DNA of 60,908 nucleotides from Rhodococcoides trifolii (GCF_014635345.1 NZ_BMCU01000008.1:1-60908), one strand, 5' to 3'. Counted from the stretch's first letter, positions 42,154 to 51,033 are shown. The notes: a model not told the origin generated them from the sequence alone. Translations and numbers: made by a program.

Positions 42154-43779
42154 TCATCTCTCCGTGGTTGCGAGGTCGGCTGTGGTTGCGAGGTCGGCTG
42201 CGGTTGCGAGGTCGGCGAAGGTGGTGCGTAGGTCGCGCTTGAGAATCTTTCCGCTCGGGTTCTTCGGCAAGGAGTCGACGATCACGACGTGTTTGGGAAT
42301 CTTGAAGCCCGCTAACCGCTTTGAGCAATGCGCGCGCACCGACGCCTCGTCCAGGACGGTTCCCGGCTTGGCCACGACCACCGCACAAACGGCCTCGACC
42401 CACTTGGGATGCGCGATCGCGAAGACGGCGACCTCGGCGACACCCGGATGGAGATAGATCGCTTCCTCGACCTCGCGGCTGGCGACGTTCTCCCCGCCGG
42501 ACTTGATCATGTCCTTCTTACGGTCGACGATGCTCAACCTGCCGTCGGCGTCGAAGTAGCCCAGATCACCTGAGTGAAACCAGCCGCCGCGGAACGCTTC
42601 CGAGGTGCGCGCCGGATCACGCCAGTAGCCGAGGGTGGCTTGTGGACTGCGGTGAGCGACCTCCCCGATCTCTCCGACCGGAAGAACGGTGTTGTTCTCG
42701 TCCACGACGACAGTCTCGACGTTGAGCACCGGGCGGCCGGCGGAACCAGGATGACTCACCTGATCATCGGGACCGAGGATCGTTGCGACCGGGGCCAATT
42801 CGGTCTGTCCGTAGAAGTTCCACAGCCGCACGTCTGGTAAGCGCTCGAGAATCTCTCGCAGCACTTCGGCGGGCATCGCGGATGCGCCGTAGTACCCCTT
42901 GCGAAGAGACGACAGGTCCGTTCGATCGAAGTTCGGAGATCGCAGCAGCGAGATCCACACCGTCGGTGGTGCGAAGAACTTGGTGACACCATGGGTCTCG
43001 ATCGCCGCCAGGATCTTGTCGGGGTCGGGCGCGGGAAGGATGATGCTCGTTGCTCCGAGGTAGATGTCGGGGCCGAGGAAGCAATCGAGTTGCGCGCAGT
43101 GATACAGCGGCAAGGTGTGCAGATCGACGTCCTCGCTCGCCATTCCGCCATCGATGATGCAACTGGTGTACTGCGCTATCAGCGCGCGGTTGGACAACAG
43201 TGCGCCTTTGGGACGCGACTCGGTACCCGATGTGTACATGATCCGTACCGGATCATCGTCTCCGACAACCACATCGGGAGCGACGTCGCCTACCCTGAGC
43301 CAGGACTCGAATGGCTCCCAGCCGGTGTGGTCGTCGGTGGCCCCGATGACTGCCCTCGCCGCCAGAGGCCGATCGTAGACGGCGAGTGCTCGCTCGGCAG
43401 CCGGTACGAACGCCGGTTCGGTGACCATGACTGCGATCTCGCTGTTGCCGAGGATGAACGCGATCTCGTCTGCGGTGAGCATGAAATTGATCGGGACGAG
43501 GATGACACCCAGCCGCGCTGTGGCGTAGGTGAGCACGACGAACTGCCAATTGTTGCGCGAAAGAATCGCAACTCGATCGCCGCGGCGGACACCACGGGCA
43601 TGGAGTGCCCCGGCGACCACATCGACCGAGGTGTCGAGTTCGCGGTAGTCGATGACGCGATCGCCGCTGACGAGTGCCGTCTTGGTCGGGACTCGCCTCG
43701 CGGTGCGGTGCAGGACGTCTGCCACCGAATGTCGACGGGCGGAGATCACGTCATCGATCACAGGGACCGAGTCGTTCAT
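42154..43779 (-). CDS. AMP-forming acyl/aryl-CoA ligase
   Basis: 541 residues from the ATG complementary to 43777-43779, which overlaps the preceding stop by ATGA. The adenylation motifs are MYTSGTESRPKGALLSNRAL, the YGQTE block, GWFHSGDLGYFDADGRLSIVDRKKDMIKSGGENV and the catalytic lysine in PKNPSGKILKRDLR. It would activate a carboxylic acid, perhaps an aromatic or phenylpropanoid acid, as a CoA thioester. The very C-terminus carries three near-identical ADLATT repeats encoded by an 18-bp tandem repeat. These lie beyond the functional domain. Confidence 0.88.
   Translation of the reverse strand: MNDSVPVIDDVISARRHSVADVLHRTARRVPTKTALVSGDRVIDYRELDTSVDVVAGALHARGVRRGDRVAILSRNNWQFVVLTYATARLGVILVPINFMLTADEIAFILGNSEIAVMVTEPAFVPAAERALAVYDRPLAARAVIGATDDHTGWEPFESWLRVGDVAPDVVVGDDDPVRIMYTSGTESRPKGALLSNRALIAQYTSCIIDGGMASEDVDLHTLPLYHCAQLDCFLGPDIYLGATSIILPAPDPDKILAAIETHGVTKFFAPPTVWISLLRSPNFDRTDLSSLRKGYYGASAMPAEVLREILERLPDVRLWNFYGQTELAPVATILGPDDQVSHPGSAGRPVLNVETVVVDENNTVLPVGEIGEVAHRSPQATLGYWRDPARTSEAFRGGWFHSGDLGYFDADGRLSIVDRKKDMIKSGGENVASREVEEAIYLHPGVAEVAVFAIAHPKWVEAVCAVVVAKPGTVLDEASVRAHCSKRLAGFKIPKHVVIVDSLPKNPSGKILKRDLRTTFADLATAADLATTADLATTER
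42163..42216. repeat. 18-bp tandem repeat, three copies, in the ligase 3' end
   Basis: Three consecutive units of about TGTGGTTGCGAGGTCGGC, with one mismatch each in copies 1 and 3. Because the unit is 18 bases the reading frame is kept and each copy adds ADLATT or ADLATA to the C-terminus. Such repeats are prone to slippage, so copy number may vary between strains. Confidence 0.9.
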
Positions 43780-45548
43780 GCCAGCGCTCCTTCCGTGCGT
43801 GTGAGTGTGTGCAGCGCAGCAGCAAGGTCGGATCCCGGTTCGGACGGCAGTGTCATCGCCCGCCATGCAACATGGCGGTCGGGACGAACGAGAATTGCAC
43901 CGCCGGAATCCACTTCGCGTAGTCGTGTCCAACTTCCCGGCCGTTCGTCCGAGCCGTCTCCGCCGATGGCGACGACCTCGACGGGCAAGTGTCGTGCGGC
44001 GACGGCATCGGTCCAGATCTGTGCGGTCCGAGGATCGACGAGCAGGGTGAACCGCCGGCGATCTATCAGATCGAGAGTCGATCCGGCCGACGCGCTCTGG
44101 TCGATCCGTGCGTGCGGCAGATGGTGGCCCGGCCGGCTGGTCGGAATGTAGTCCCGTAACGGGTTGCTCGGGACCGGTGGGGCGCTGCCGTCGGGGACGA
44201 CAGCGCCTTCCGAATAGTGAAAGCCCAGTTCGACATTGAGCTGGCCGTAATCGTCTGCGTTGGAGGCCACCGCATCGGCGACATCGGCGCGGCGCCGCTC
44301 CCCTTCGGCATCCGGTGCGAGCCACGCGTCGATGGCGGCCCAGCCCTCGTCGGTCGAGATGCCCGCACTCAATCCCAGTGCTGCTGCGACGCGTCGATGA
44401 CCGCCGACGTTCTCCAGCGAATGACGGACGTTGAACAGGCCGACCGGGCGGCGCTCTGCGTCGTAGGTGTCCAGCAGTTCGTCGCCGGCGTGCCCGCGCA
44501 GTACCTGATACAACTTCCAGACCAGATTGTCGACGTCTTGCACCGCGGTATTGAGTCCGAGCCCACCGGTCGGCGGATGGCGGTGGGCCGCATTGCCCAC
44601 CAGGAACACGTCGCCGACACGGTACTGCGCGGCAGTCACTCCTTCGAACTCCCAATGGCTGATGGCGTGGACATCGAAGCGCAGATCCGGGATACCCAGC
44701 ATGTCCCGGACACGAGCGACGAGGGTGTCGGTGTCCTTGGCTGCGGGGTCTCCCCAGGAGAACGCCTGGTGGAATGCCCACTCGCGAGATTCTGTCCCCC
44801 ACGTGTCGGGCCCCATGGCGCAGATGCTCCCTCGAAAGGAACCCGAACCACTGGGATCGACGAAGTAGTAGAGCAGTACCTGGTCGTCGACGGCCCATGA
44901 GGACAGGTCTGCGGTGACGTGCATGCTGACCATGTCCAGAAGCTGTGTCGGCCCTTCCATCGACACGCCGAGCAGTGTCGAGCACACTCGCCCACCGTCG
45001 GCGGCGATGACGTAACGAGCTCGCACCGTATGCGTGGAACCCGAAGCTATCTCGACTATGTCGAGCTCGACATAGCCATCGCGTTGCCGGAGGTCACGCA
45101 CCTCGTGTCCGTAGTGGATCTTGCCCGCGCAGTGCAGGTCTGCGTGTGTCCGGAGCAGCGGGTCGAGGCGCATCTGCGGAACGTTGGCGTATCGATTGGG
45201 GCTGGCTGCTGCATACCGCTCGCGGTCCGCGCCCCCTCCCCAGGCGTCGATGTGGCCAATTTCCTTGCCTTGTCCCGGTCGGTCGCCGGCGAGCGAGGTG
45301 TACCAGCCGACACGGTGCCATCGGTCCTCGGGCGGTGACAGGGCGTACACGTCGTCCGCCACCCCCATCGCGTCGAAGATCTCCATCGTGCGCTGGTTGA
45401 GCAGGTGTGCTCGCGGAAGGTGCGACGTGGTGGCACGTCGCTCGTAGACGGTGACGTCGATTCCCAGTTGCGCGAGTTGGATCGCGGCCGTCAACCCCGC
45501 AGGGCCACCGCCCACGATCACGACATCGGCGATGTCGGCGAGAGCCAT
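43776..45548 (-). CDS. FAD-dependent phenol-type hydroxylase (TfdB/PheA-like)
   Basis: 590 residues, the longer class of group A flavin hydroxylases. FAD motif VVIVGGGPAGLTAAIQLAQLG, HLLNQRTMEIFDAMG (a block typical of dichlorophenol and related hydroxylases), DG motif YVIAADGGRVCSTLLG, second FAD motif GDVFLVGNAAHRHPPTGGLGLNTAVQD, and a C-terminal thioredoxin-like domain. It ortho-hydroxylates a phenolic ring using NAD(P)H and O2. It lies between an RraA gene (five bases) and the ligase (ATGA overlap). It could prepare a trihydroxylated or catecholic substrate for the LigB-type dioxygenase. Confidence 0.85.
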   Translation of the reverse strand: MALADIADVVIVGGGPAGLTAAIQLAQLGIDVTVYERRATTSHLPRAHLLNQRTMEIFDAMGVADDVYALSPPEDRWHRVGWYTSLAGDRPGQGKEIGHIDAWGGGADRERYAAASPNRYANVPQMRLDPLLRTHADLHCAGKIHYGHEVRDLRQRDGYVELDIVEIASGSTHTVRARYVIAADGGRVCSTLLGVSMEGPTQLLDMVSMHVTADLSSWAVDDQVLLYYFVDPSGSGSFRGSICAMGPDTWGTESREWAFHQAFSWGDPAAKDTDTLVARVRDMLGIPDLRFDVHAISHWEFEGVTAAQYRVGDVFLVGNAAHRHPPTGGLGLNTAVQDVDNLVWKLYQVLRGHAGDELLDTYDAERRPVGLFNVRHSLENVGGHRRVAAALGLSAGISTDEGWAAIDAWLAPDAEGERRRADVADAVASNADDYGQLNVELGFHYSEGAVVPDGSAPPVPSNPLRDYIPTSRPGHHLPHARIDQSASAGSTLDLIDRRRFTLLVDPRTAQIWTDAVAARHLPVEVVAIGGDGSDERPGSWTRLREVDSGGAILVRPDRHVAWRAMTLPSEPGSDLAAALHTLTRTEGALA

Positions 45549-45553
45549 GCCGG

Positions 45554-46216
45554 TCAGCCTTTCCGTCGGGTCTGCAGAGTGTGGTATCCGTGCGCGCGGC
45601 GCGCGTCGGTCAGCGACTGTCCTGATCGGACGGCGCGTCGAATGACGTCCTCGGTGTCGCGAATTCCGGACGCGAGGTCGATGACCTCGCCGACCCGGCC
45701 GAGCGGGATGGAGACGACCCCGTCGGCGTCGCCGACGAGCCAGTCCCCTTGTTCGACCCGTACCCCGCCGACGGACACCGGCACGTTGTAGCCGTCCACC
45801 CGTACGCGGTCCTTGCCGGTTCGCATCCACCGCGAACGGCTGAACACCGGGTAGTTCAGCTCTACTGCGCAATCGGAGTCACGGCACACTCCGTCGATGA
45901 CGGTCCCGGACACACCGCGATGAGATGCGGTCGCGGTGAGGAGATCACCCCACACTGTCGTGTCGAGGCGCCCCGCGTTGTCCAGGACGACAACGGTGCC
46001 GGGGTCGAGGTCGTCGATGTAGTCACCGACTGTTCCGCCATCGTCCCCCACCGGGACATAGCGAACGGTGAAGGCCCGACCGACGAGACGAACCGTGCGA
46101 TCGAGGGGGAGCAGCCCCGCGCACTGTCCGGCGAGGCCGAGTTTGTCCAGTGCGTCGCTGAGGTGACTCGTGTCGAGCGCGGACAGGTCTTCGGTGATCT
46201 GCGCATGGTCGGTCAT
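45554..46216 (-). CDS. RraA-fold aldolase/decarboxylase, copy 1
   Basis: 220 residues. The RraA-like fold includes 4-hydroxy-4-methyl-2-oxoglutarate and 4-carboxy-4-hydroxy-2-oxoadipate aldolases (HMG/CHA aldolase, LigK type). The catalytic Arg-Asp is present in GTVIDGVCRDSDCAVE, with G-D-W-L-V-G-D-A-D-G-V for metal/substrate binding. Start fixed by the ATGA overlap with the next RraA gene. CHA aldolase would cleave the LigJ product to pyruvate and oxaloacetate. Which of the three paralogues does so cannot be decided by eye. Confidence 0.8.
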   Translation of the reverse strand: MTDHAQITEDLSALDTSHLSDALDKLGLAGQCAGLLPLDRTVRLVGRAFTVRYVPVGDDGGTVGDYIDDLDPGTVVVLDNAGRLDTTVWGDLLTATASHRGVSGTVIDGVCRDSDCAVELNYPVFSRSRWMRTGKDRVRVDGYNVPVSVGGVRVEQGDWLVGDADGVVSIPLGRVGEVIDLASGIRDTEDVIRRAVRSGQSLTDARRAHGYHTLQTRRKG

Positions 46217-46875
46217 CGGCTTGCCTCTCGATCGAGCATGGTTTCGTAGTCGGCGCTCATGACAGTCGCCATCGATTCGCCCTCTCGGACACGGGCGAGC
46301 ATGAGGGCCTCCTTGGCGGCGATCCTCTCGGCAATGGCGAGTACCTCGTCGATACGATCGCGCGGAACGAAGACCACTCCGCTGCCGTCGGCAAGTACGT
46401 AATCGCCCGGTTCGACTCGGACGCCGGCGATCTCGACCGGCACATCCCACGCTCGTTCGACGATGCGTGTGCGTGCGGTGACGGGTACCGACGTCGCCGC
46501 GTACACGGTCAGTCCGAACTGGCGGGCCTCATCGAGGTCCCGTACTGCACCGTCGACGATCACGCCTTCGCTACCGCGAGCGACGGCTCCGGCGGACAGC
46601 ACGCCGCCCCAACCCGCGACGTGTGAGCGTCCGTGATGCGCGACCACGATGATCGTGTCCGGTCCGGAGGCATCTACTGCGGCGGTGCACAGATGCCTCG
46701 GCGCGGCGCCGGCACCCTCTGCTTCGACGAGATCGACAGTCACGGCGCGTCCCGCGATCCGACGCTCACCGGACACCGCATGCAGACCCAGTGCCGCACC
46801 CGGTAGTCGTAGCGCGTCGAGCGCGTCCGAGACCGCACAGGTGTCGAGCGCGGCAAGCCGTCCGCACTCGCTCAT
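46213..46875 (-). CDS. RraA-fold aldolase/decarboxylase, copy 2
   Basis: 220 residues with GSEGVIVDGAVRDLDEARQFGLTVYA (catalytic Arg-Asp) and GDYVLADGSGVVFVPRDRI. It overlaps the dioxygenase gene by ATGA on one side and the first RraA gene by ATGA on the other, so stoichiometric expression with the dioxygenase is likely. This makes it a good candidate for the CHA aldolase of the ring-cleavage pathway, or for a subunit of a hetero-oligomer with copy 1. Confidence 0.8.
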   Translation of the reverse strand: MSECGRLAALDTCAVSDALDALRLPGAALGLHAVSGERRIAGRAVTVDLVEAEGAGAAPRHLCTAAVDASGPDTIIVVAHHGRSHVAGWGGVLSAGAVARGSEGVIVDGAVRDLDEARQFGLTVYAATSVPVTARTRIVERAWDVPVEIAGVRVEPGDYVLADGSGVVFVPRDRIDEVLAIAERIAAKEALMLARVREGESMATVMSADYETMLDREASR

Positions 46876-47855
46876 GTCCAGAGCCCGAACGCGAGACCGA
46901 TACCGGTGCCGGCGGGACTACGCCAGGCGGGGATGTATTCGCTCCAGCGGTGGTCGAGGTCTTGTGCTGCGCCGGCAGCGGCGATCCAGTTGCGAACCTC
47001 GGACGTACCGGAGTTCAGCTGCTCGACAGGCAGAGCGCGCAGAGTAGCTTCGTCGTGGTCGATCATGGCGTCGAGGATGCGACGGTCGAGCTCGTCGTCG
47101 ACCACGAAGTGGCTCAACCCGCCCGAGGCGACGACGGCGACTCGAAGGTCACCGGGCAGAGAGTCGACCGCACCGGCCAGAGCACGGCCGAGGTCGTAGC
47201 ACCGGCCGGGTGTCGGCTGATTGGGCGGGAAGTATGTGTTGATCAGTACCGGCACCATCGGAATGGTGACGTTCTTCAGCATCTTGCCCACCACCCACGC
47301 GAAGGCGTGGCCGAAGCCACCTTCGGTCTCGGTTTCCGAGCTCGACGCAATGTCGAAATCGCGGGAGATCAACTCCTCGATGACGTGGAGCGCGGCCGTC
47401 GGATGTGCAGGGTATATCTCGCCGTCCATGCCGAGGTTGCGCTGTACCTGGCTCAGCAGAGCGTTTCCCATCTCGATCGGCTTGTGCGTCTCGATCTTCT
47501 CGCCGTGATACACCGCGATCGCAGGCTGGTTTCGGGCCGTGAACAGTTCCTCCTGATCATCGCCGATGACGATGAGCAGGTCGGGCTCGAGCGCGATCAG
47601 GTCCTTGCGAAGGCGGTCCACACAGGCCGATGCTGCGTCGTACTTCGCGTTCCAGGTCTGGAGGGACAGTTCGTCGTCGTATCGGCCGTCAGCCGCGGCG
47701 ACGAGTTCCTCGAAGGTGCGAACAGCTCCCCGGCGGTCGTACAGGTCGTACTCGCCTGCCGCGTCGTTCTCGGCACGCAGATTCCACATGCGCTCTGGCT
47801 CCATGCCGAGCATCGGGCTGTGAGAAGTGCCGACGACGGCCACGATTCGACTCAT
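46872..47855 (-). CDS. LigB-type class III extradiol dioxygenase
   Basis: 327 residues from the ATG complementary to 47853-47855, with GAGG upstream. The fold is that of protocatechuate 4,5-dioxygenase beta subunit and gallate dioxygenases: first iron-ligand histidine His12 in GTSHSPML, His183 in EGGFGHAFAW as likely base, SGGLSHF (His249), and Glu286 in GTSEVRNW as carboxylate ligand. The usual second histidine ligand (NDH motif in LigB) is not present; the corresponding block is GDDQEELF. No LigA-like small subunit gene is nearby. With ligJ- and RraA-type genes in the operon the product should be an oxalomesaconate-type ring-cleavage acid. Confidence 0.78.
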   Translation of the reverse strand: MSRIVAVVGTSHSPMLGMEPERMWNLRAENDAAGEYDLYDRRGAVRTFEELVAAADGRYDDELSLQTWNAKYDAASACVDRLRKDLIALEPDLLIVIGDDQEELFTARNQPAIAVYHGEKIETHKPIEMGNALLSQVQRNLGMDGEIYPAHPTAALHVIEELISRDFDIASSSETETEGGFGHAFAWVVGKMLKNVTIPMVPVLINTYFPPNQPTPGRCYDLGRALAGAVDSLPGDLRVAVVASGGLSHFVVDDELDRRILDAMIDHDEATLRALPVEQLNSGTSEVRNWIAAAGAAQDLDHRWSEYIPAWRSPAGTGIGLAFGLWT

Positions 47856-47967
47856 CGTGCATCGACCTCGTTTTTGACTGTTGTAGCGTGAAACATGAAC
47901 ACGGAAAACCTCTTTCGTGAGTGAGACACACGGCGTCGGTGCACCGACCACCGGCGGGAAGGGGATG

Positions 47968-48609
47968 TCAGCGGGGCAAGGAGTACAGGTCGAGGGTGGA
48001 GGCGCCGGATCGAATCTCGGCGATGATCGCGGCCTCCTTCTCCTCACGCTCCCGCGAGGCTTTCTGCACCTCGGGCCACTGATCTCGGGGGATGACCACG
48101 ACACCGTCGACATCACCGACGATGACGTCGCCGCGAGCAATTCGGTAGGCGCCCAGTCGAATCGGGCCACCCAGCCTGCCCGGTGCATCGGGATCCTTGA
48201 TGGTGCCGTTGATGCAGATCGACGAGGAGAAGACGGGAAAGCCGACCTGCGCGAGAGCGCCCACGTCTCGGACACCTCCATCGAGAACCAGTCCGCCCAA
48301 GCCGCGGGCGCGCGCGGCTTCGCTGAGGATCTCGCCCCAGTAGCCGTACTCCGCGCCGGCGGTCGTCTGAACCACCAGCACGTCTCCCGGAGACGCTTCG
48401 GCGACAGCGCGGTGCAGCCACAGGTTGTCCCCCACCGGACACAGCACCGGGTAGGCGGGGCCGTAGATCTCCGCACCGTCGTAGGCGGGCCGAATCCGGG
48501 CCGGAAGCGCGCCGATCCGGCCGGCCGCCTCGTGCGCCGTGGCAGCGGAGAAGCGTTCGGTCGGGGTCGCGCCGGTGGCTGGTGTGCGTTCGGCAGCTGT
48601 CACAACCAT
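47968..48609 (-). CDS. RraA-fold aldolase/decarboxylase, copy 3
   Basis: 213 residues from the ATG complementary to 48607-48609 (the frame extends to 48678). Family block GLGGLVLDGGVRDVGALAQVGFPVF includes the catalytic Arg-Asp, followed by GDVIVGDVDGVVVIPRDQ. It is more divergent from copies 1 and 2 than they are from each other and is separated from the dioxygenase gene by 112 bases. It is the first gene of the long minus-strand operon, facing the promoter region with the 20-bp palindrome. It may be the CHA/HMG aldolase or an oxaloacetate decarboxylase. Confidence 0.8.
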   Translation of the reverse strand: MVVTAAERTPATGATPTERFSAATAHEAAGRIGALPARIRPAYDGAEIYGPAYPVLCPVGDNLWLHRAVAEASPGDVLVVQTTAGAEYGYWGEILSEAARARGLGGLVLDGGVRDVGALAQVGFPVFSSSICINGTIKDPDAPGRLGGPIRLGAYRIARGDVIVGDVDGVVVIPRDQWPEVQKASREREEKEAAIIAEIRSGASTLDLYSLPR

Positions 48610-48673
48610 CGATGTGTCTCTCTTTCGTGGGCGTCGATCACAGACGACCGACCGTGTGATCTGAACCATACGC

Positions 48674-48693
48674 TGCATTCAAGATTGAATGCA
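48674..48693. promoter_or_regulatory. Perfect palindrome, probable GntR-family operator
   Basis: TGCATTCAA-GA-TTGAATGCA, perfect nine-base arms around two bases, in the divergent promoter region of the catabolic operon and the transporter operon. AT-rich dyads of this kind are typical operators of FCD-type GntR repressors; the GntR gene lies at the far end of the operon. Confidence 0.75.
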
Positions 48694-48744
48694 ATAGCTC
48701 TGAGCTGCAGTTATTTAGATGACAAGGTCGGCACAACTGTCTAT

Positions 48745-48763
48745 TGCATTCAATATTGCATGT
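48745..48763. promoter_or_regulatory. Second, imperfect copy of the operator half-site
   Basis: TGCATTCAA recurs here, 71 bases from the first copy, followed by TATTGCATGT, which is a degenerate version of the other arm. It lies 92 bases before the transporter start and may control that operon separately. Confidence 0.55.
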
Positions 48764-48854
48764 GATGTACGTTGCTCGCAGCCGACAAATGTGAGTCACA
48801 TCACGCGTCGAGTAGCGGCCGCAACGCCGTCGCTGATCCTCGAAAGGACTGCCC

Positions 48855-50231
48855 ATGAGCACCCTCGGACCAGATCGATCACCCTCGTACGTCCGCCGCG
48901 TCGCACTGTCCAGCTACCTCGGGACGACGATCGAGTACTACGACTTTCTCCTCTACGGCACCGCCGCTGCCCTCGTGTTCAATCGAGTCTTCTTCTCGAA
49001 CCTGAGCCCGGTCGTCGGCACTCTCGTCGCTCTCGCGACATTGGCCGCCGGCTACGCAGCCCGGTTCGTCGGCGCCATGGTCTTCGGGCACTTCGGAGAT
49101 CGCTTCGGCCGAAAGAACGTGATGGTGGTGACCATGGTCACGATGGGAATCACCAGTGGTGTGATCGGCCTGTTACCGACCTACGACCGCATAGGCGCGG
49201 CGGCACCGCTGCTGCTCGTCATGTTGCGCCTGGTGCAGGGCTTCGCGGTCGGCGGCGAGTACGGCGGCGCGGTACTGATGGTGTCCGAGCATGCGAGTAC
49301 TGAAAAGCGAGGCCTTGCAAGCAGTTCTGCCGCAATGGGAGCCCCTACCGGATCGGTCCTCGCCACCGGAGCCATGCTGTGGGTTGCCTCGCTGCCCGAG
49401 GATCAGATGCTCAGCTGGGGCTGGCGGGTGCCCTTCTTGTGCAGCTTCGGCCTGCTCGCTCTGGGCATGTACTTCAGGGCCCGCATCTCCGAAAGCCCGG
49501 TCTTCGAGGACAACCGCTCGGCCACGAAGGCTCCCGCACAGGGAACCCCGATCCTGGCCTTGACCCGTTCCGAGCCGGCCACGCTGCTGAAGTCGATCCT
49601 GTTTCAGATCGGACCGTATTGCGGGATGGGCGTTTTCGCGATCTTCTTTCTCTCGTACACGCCGACGATCGGGCACTCACGCTCCGCTGCTCTGACCGCA
49701 GTACTCCTGGGCACCCTGTCGAGCATCGTCATGACGCCGGTCTATGCCGCGCTCTCAGACAAGATAGGACGTCGCCCGGTCATCATCGCCGGGATCTCTG
49801 CAACCGCAGTCCTGGCCTTTCCCATCTTCCACCTCGTCAACACGGGTAGCACCGCGACGATGGTCATCACCGTGTCGCTCTATCTCGGATTCGTGATGAC
49901 GTCGGTCAACGGGGTCGCACCGGTGATGCTCACCGAATTGTTCCCGACCGAGGTCCGGTACACCGCAGTGTCCACCAGTTACCAACTTGCGCAGACCATC
50001 GGTTCCGGATTCTCCCCCCTCATCGCTACAACGCTGCTCGCAGCCGCGGGCGGCGGCACGAACACCTGGCCGATAGCGCTGTTCCTGGTGGTGATCTCGG
50101 TAGCGAGTGCATGGGCCGCCCTGTCGTTGCCCGAGCACTCCGGCCGTGACCTCGACGCTGTCCGGGCAGCGCGCCCGGCCGCGACATCGAACAGAACAGT
50201 CACGGCGGCCGTCGATCACTCACGCGGTTGA
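48855..50231 (+). CDS. MHS-family major facilitator transporter (aromatic acid or shikimate type)
   Basis: 458 residues with 12 predicted spans. The N-terminal signature SYLGTTIEYYDFLLYGTAAALVF and the loop block GHFGDRFGRKNVMVVTM are characteristic of the metabolite:H+ symporter family (ShiA, ProP-like); RLVQGFAVGGEYGGAVLMVSEHA follows in span 4-5. The ATG has GAAAGGA upstream. It is the first gene of the plus-strand operon with hydrolase, reductase and P450, and is divergent from the ring-cleavage operon, so it probably imports the aromatic acid degraded here. Confidence 0.88.
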   Translation: MSTLGPDRSPSYVRRVALSSYLGTTIEYYDFLLYGTAAALVFNRVFFSNLSPVVGTLVALATLAAGYAARFVGAMVFGHFGDRFGRKNVMVVTMVTMGITSGVIGLLPTYDRIGAAAPLLLVMLRLVQGFAVGGEYGGAVLMVSEHASTEKRGLASSSAAMGAPTGSVLATGAMLWVASLPEDQMLSWGWRVPFLCSFGLLALGMYFRARISESPVFEDNRSATKAPAQGTPILALTRSEPATLLKSILFQIGPYCGMGVFAIFFLSYTPTIGHSRSAALTAVLLGTLSSIVMTPVYAALSDKIGRRPVIIAGISATAVLAFPIFHLVNTGSTATMVITVSLYLGFVMTSVNGVAPVMLTELFPTEVRYTAVSTSYQLAQTIGSGFSPLIATTLLAAAGGGTNTWPIALFLVVISVASAWAALSLPEHSGRDLDAVRAARPAATSNRTVTAAVDHSRG

Positions 50232-50307
50232 CCACTGCAGCTGTGGCGACGTGAGTACACAAGCCTTGCACTGGAACCATCCCCTCACCCCTAGGAAACG
50301 GACTGTC

Positions 50308-51033
50308 ATGACGCACAATCAGAAGAATCCGACCGTAGTTCTTGTTCACGGCGCGTGGCACGGCGCGTGGGTGTGGGACGACCTCCGAGCCGAGATGACC
50401 GACCACACTGTCGACGCTGTCGAACTCCCCTCCTCCGGGCACGACCCTGCGAAACTCGGGTCGTTCGACGACGACGTCGACACCATTCGCTCGATGGTCC
50501 GATCGATCACCGAACCGGTGGTCGTGGTCGCCCACTCGTACGGAGGACTTCCGACAACCCAGGCGTTGTGCGGCTTGGACAACGTCATCGGGGTGGTGTA
50601 CATCGCGGCATGGGTGCTGGACGTAGGGCAGTCCGTGGCGAGCCTCGCCGGGGAGCACGGACTTCCCGACTGGTGGGATGTCCACCCCAGCGAGGGGTAC
50701 GTGGATGCACTCCGCCCGGAGGAGATCTTCTACCACGACCTCCCTCCGGAGCGAGCCGCGGAATACGGCCGACGACTGACCCACCAAAGTCTCGATTCGG
50801 CCGCACACCCTTTGCGGGATGCAATCTGGAAATCAGTTCCCACCAGCTACATTCTCTGCGAGCAGGACCGTTCACTGGATCCTTCGATACAACAGTCGAT
50901 GAGTGAACACACGGGCAGGACAACCAGATTCGACACCGGGCACAACCCGTTTCTCTCGCGACCCGCTGCGGTGGCCGAACAGATCCGACAGGACACCGCT
51001 GCATTCCTGACACAGTCTGTCCTCGCGCCATGA
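50308..51033 (+). CDS. Alpha/beta hydrolase (methylesterase / hydroxynitrile-lyase-like)
   Basis: 241 residues from ATG 50308, preceded by AGGAAACG. The opening VVLVHGAWHGAWVWDDL holds the oxyanion hole, AHSYGG the nucleophile serine, and the histidine is in FDTGHNPFLSRP. The layout is that of small plant-type esterases (methyl salicylate esterase, EstC). A role in hydrolysing methyl or other esters of aromatic acids before demethylation would fit the operon. Gap to the MHS gene is 76 bases. Confidence 0.82.
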   Translation: MTHNQKNPTVVLVHGAWHGAWVWDDLRAEMTDHTVDAVELPSSGHDPAKLGSFDDDVDTIRSMVRSITEPVVVVAHSYGGLPTTQALCGLDNVIGVVYIAAWVLDVGQSVASLAGEHGLPDWWDVHPSEGYVDALRPEEIFYHDLPPERAAEYGRRLTHQSLDSAAHPLRDAIWKSVPTSYILCEQDRSLDPSIQQSMSEHTGRTTRFDTGHNPFLSRPAAVAEQIRQDTAAFLTQSVLAP

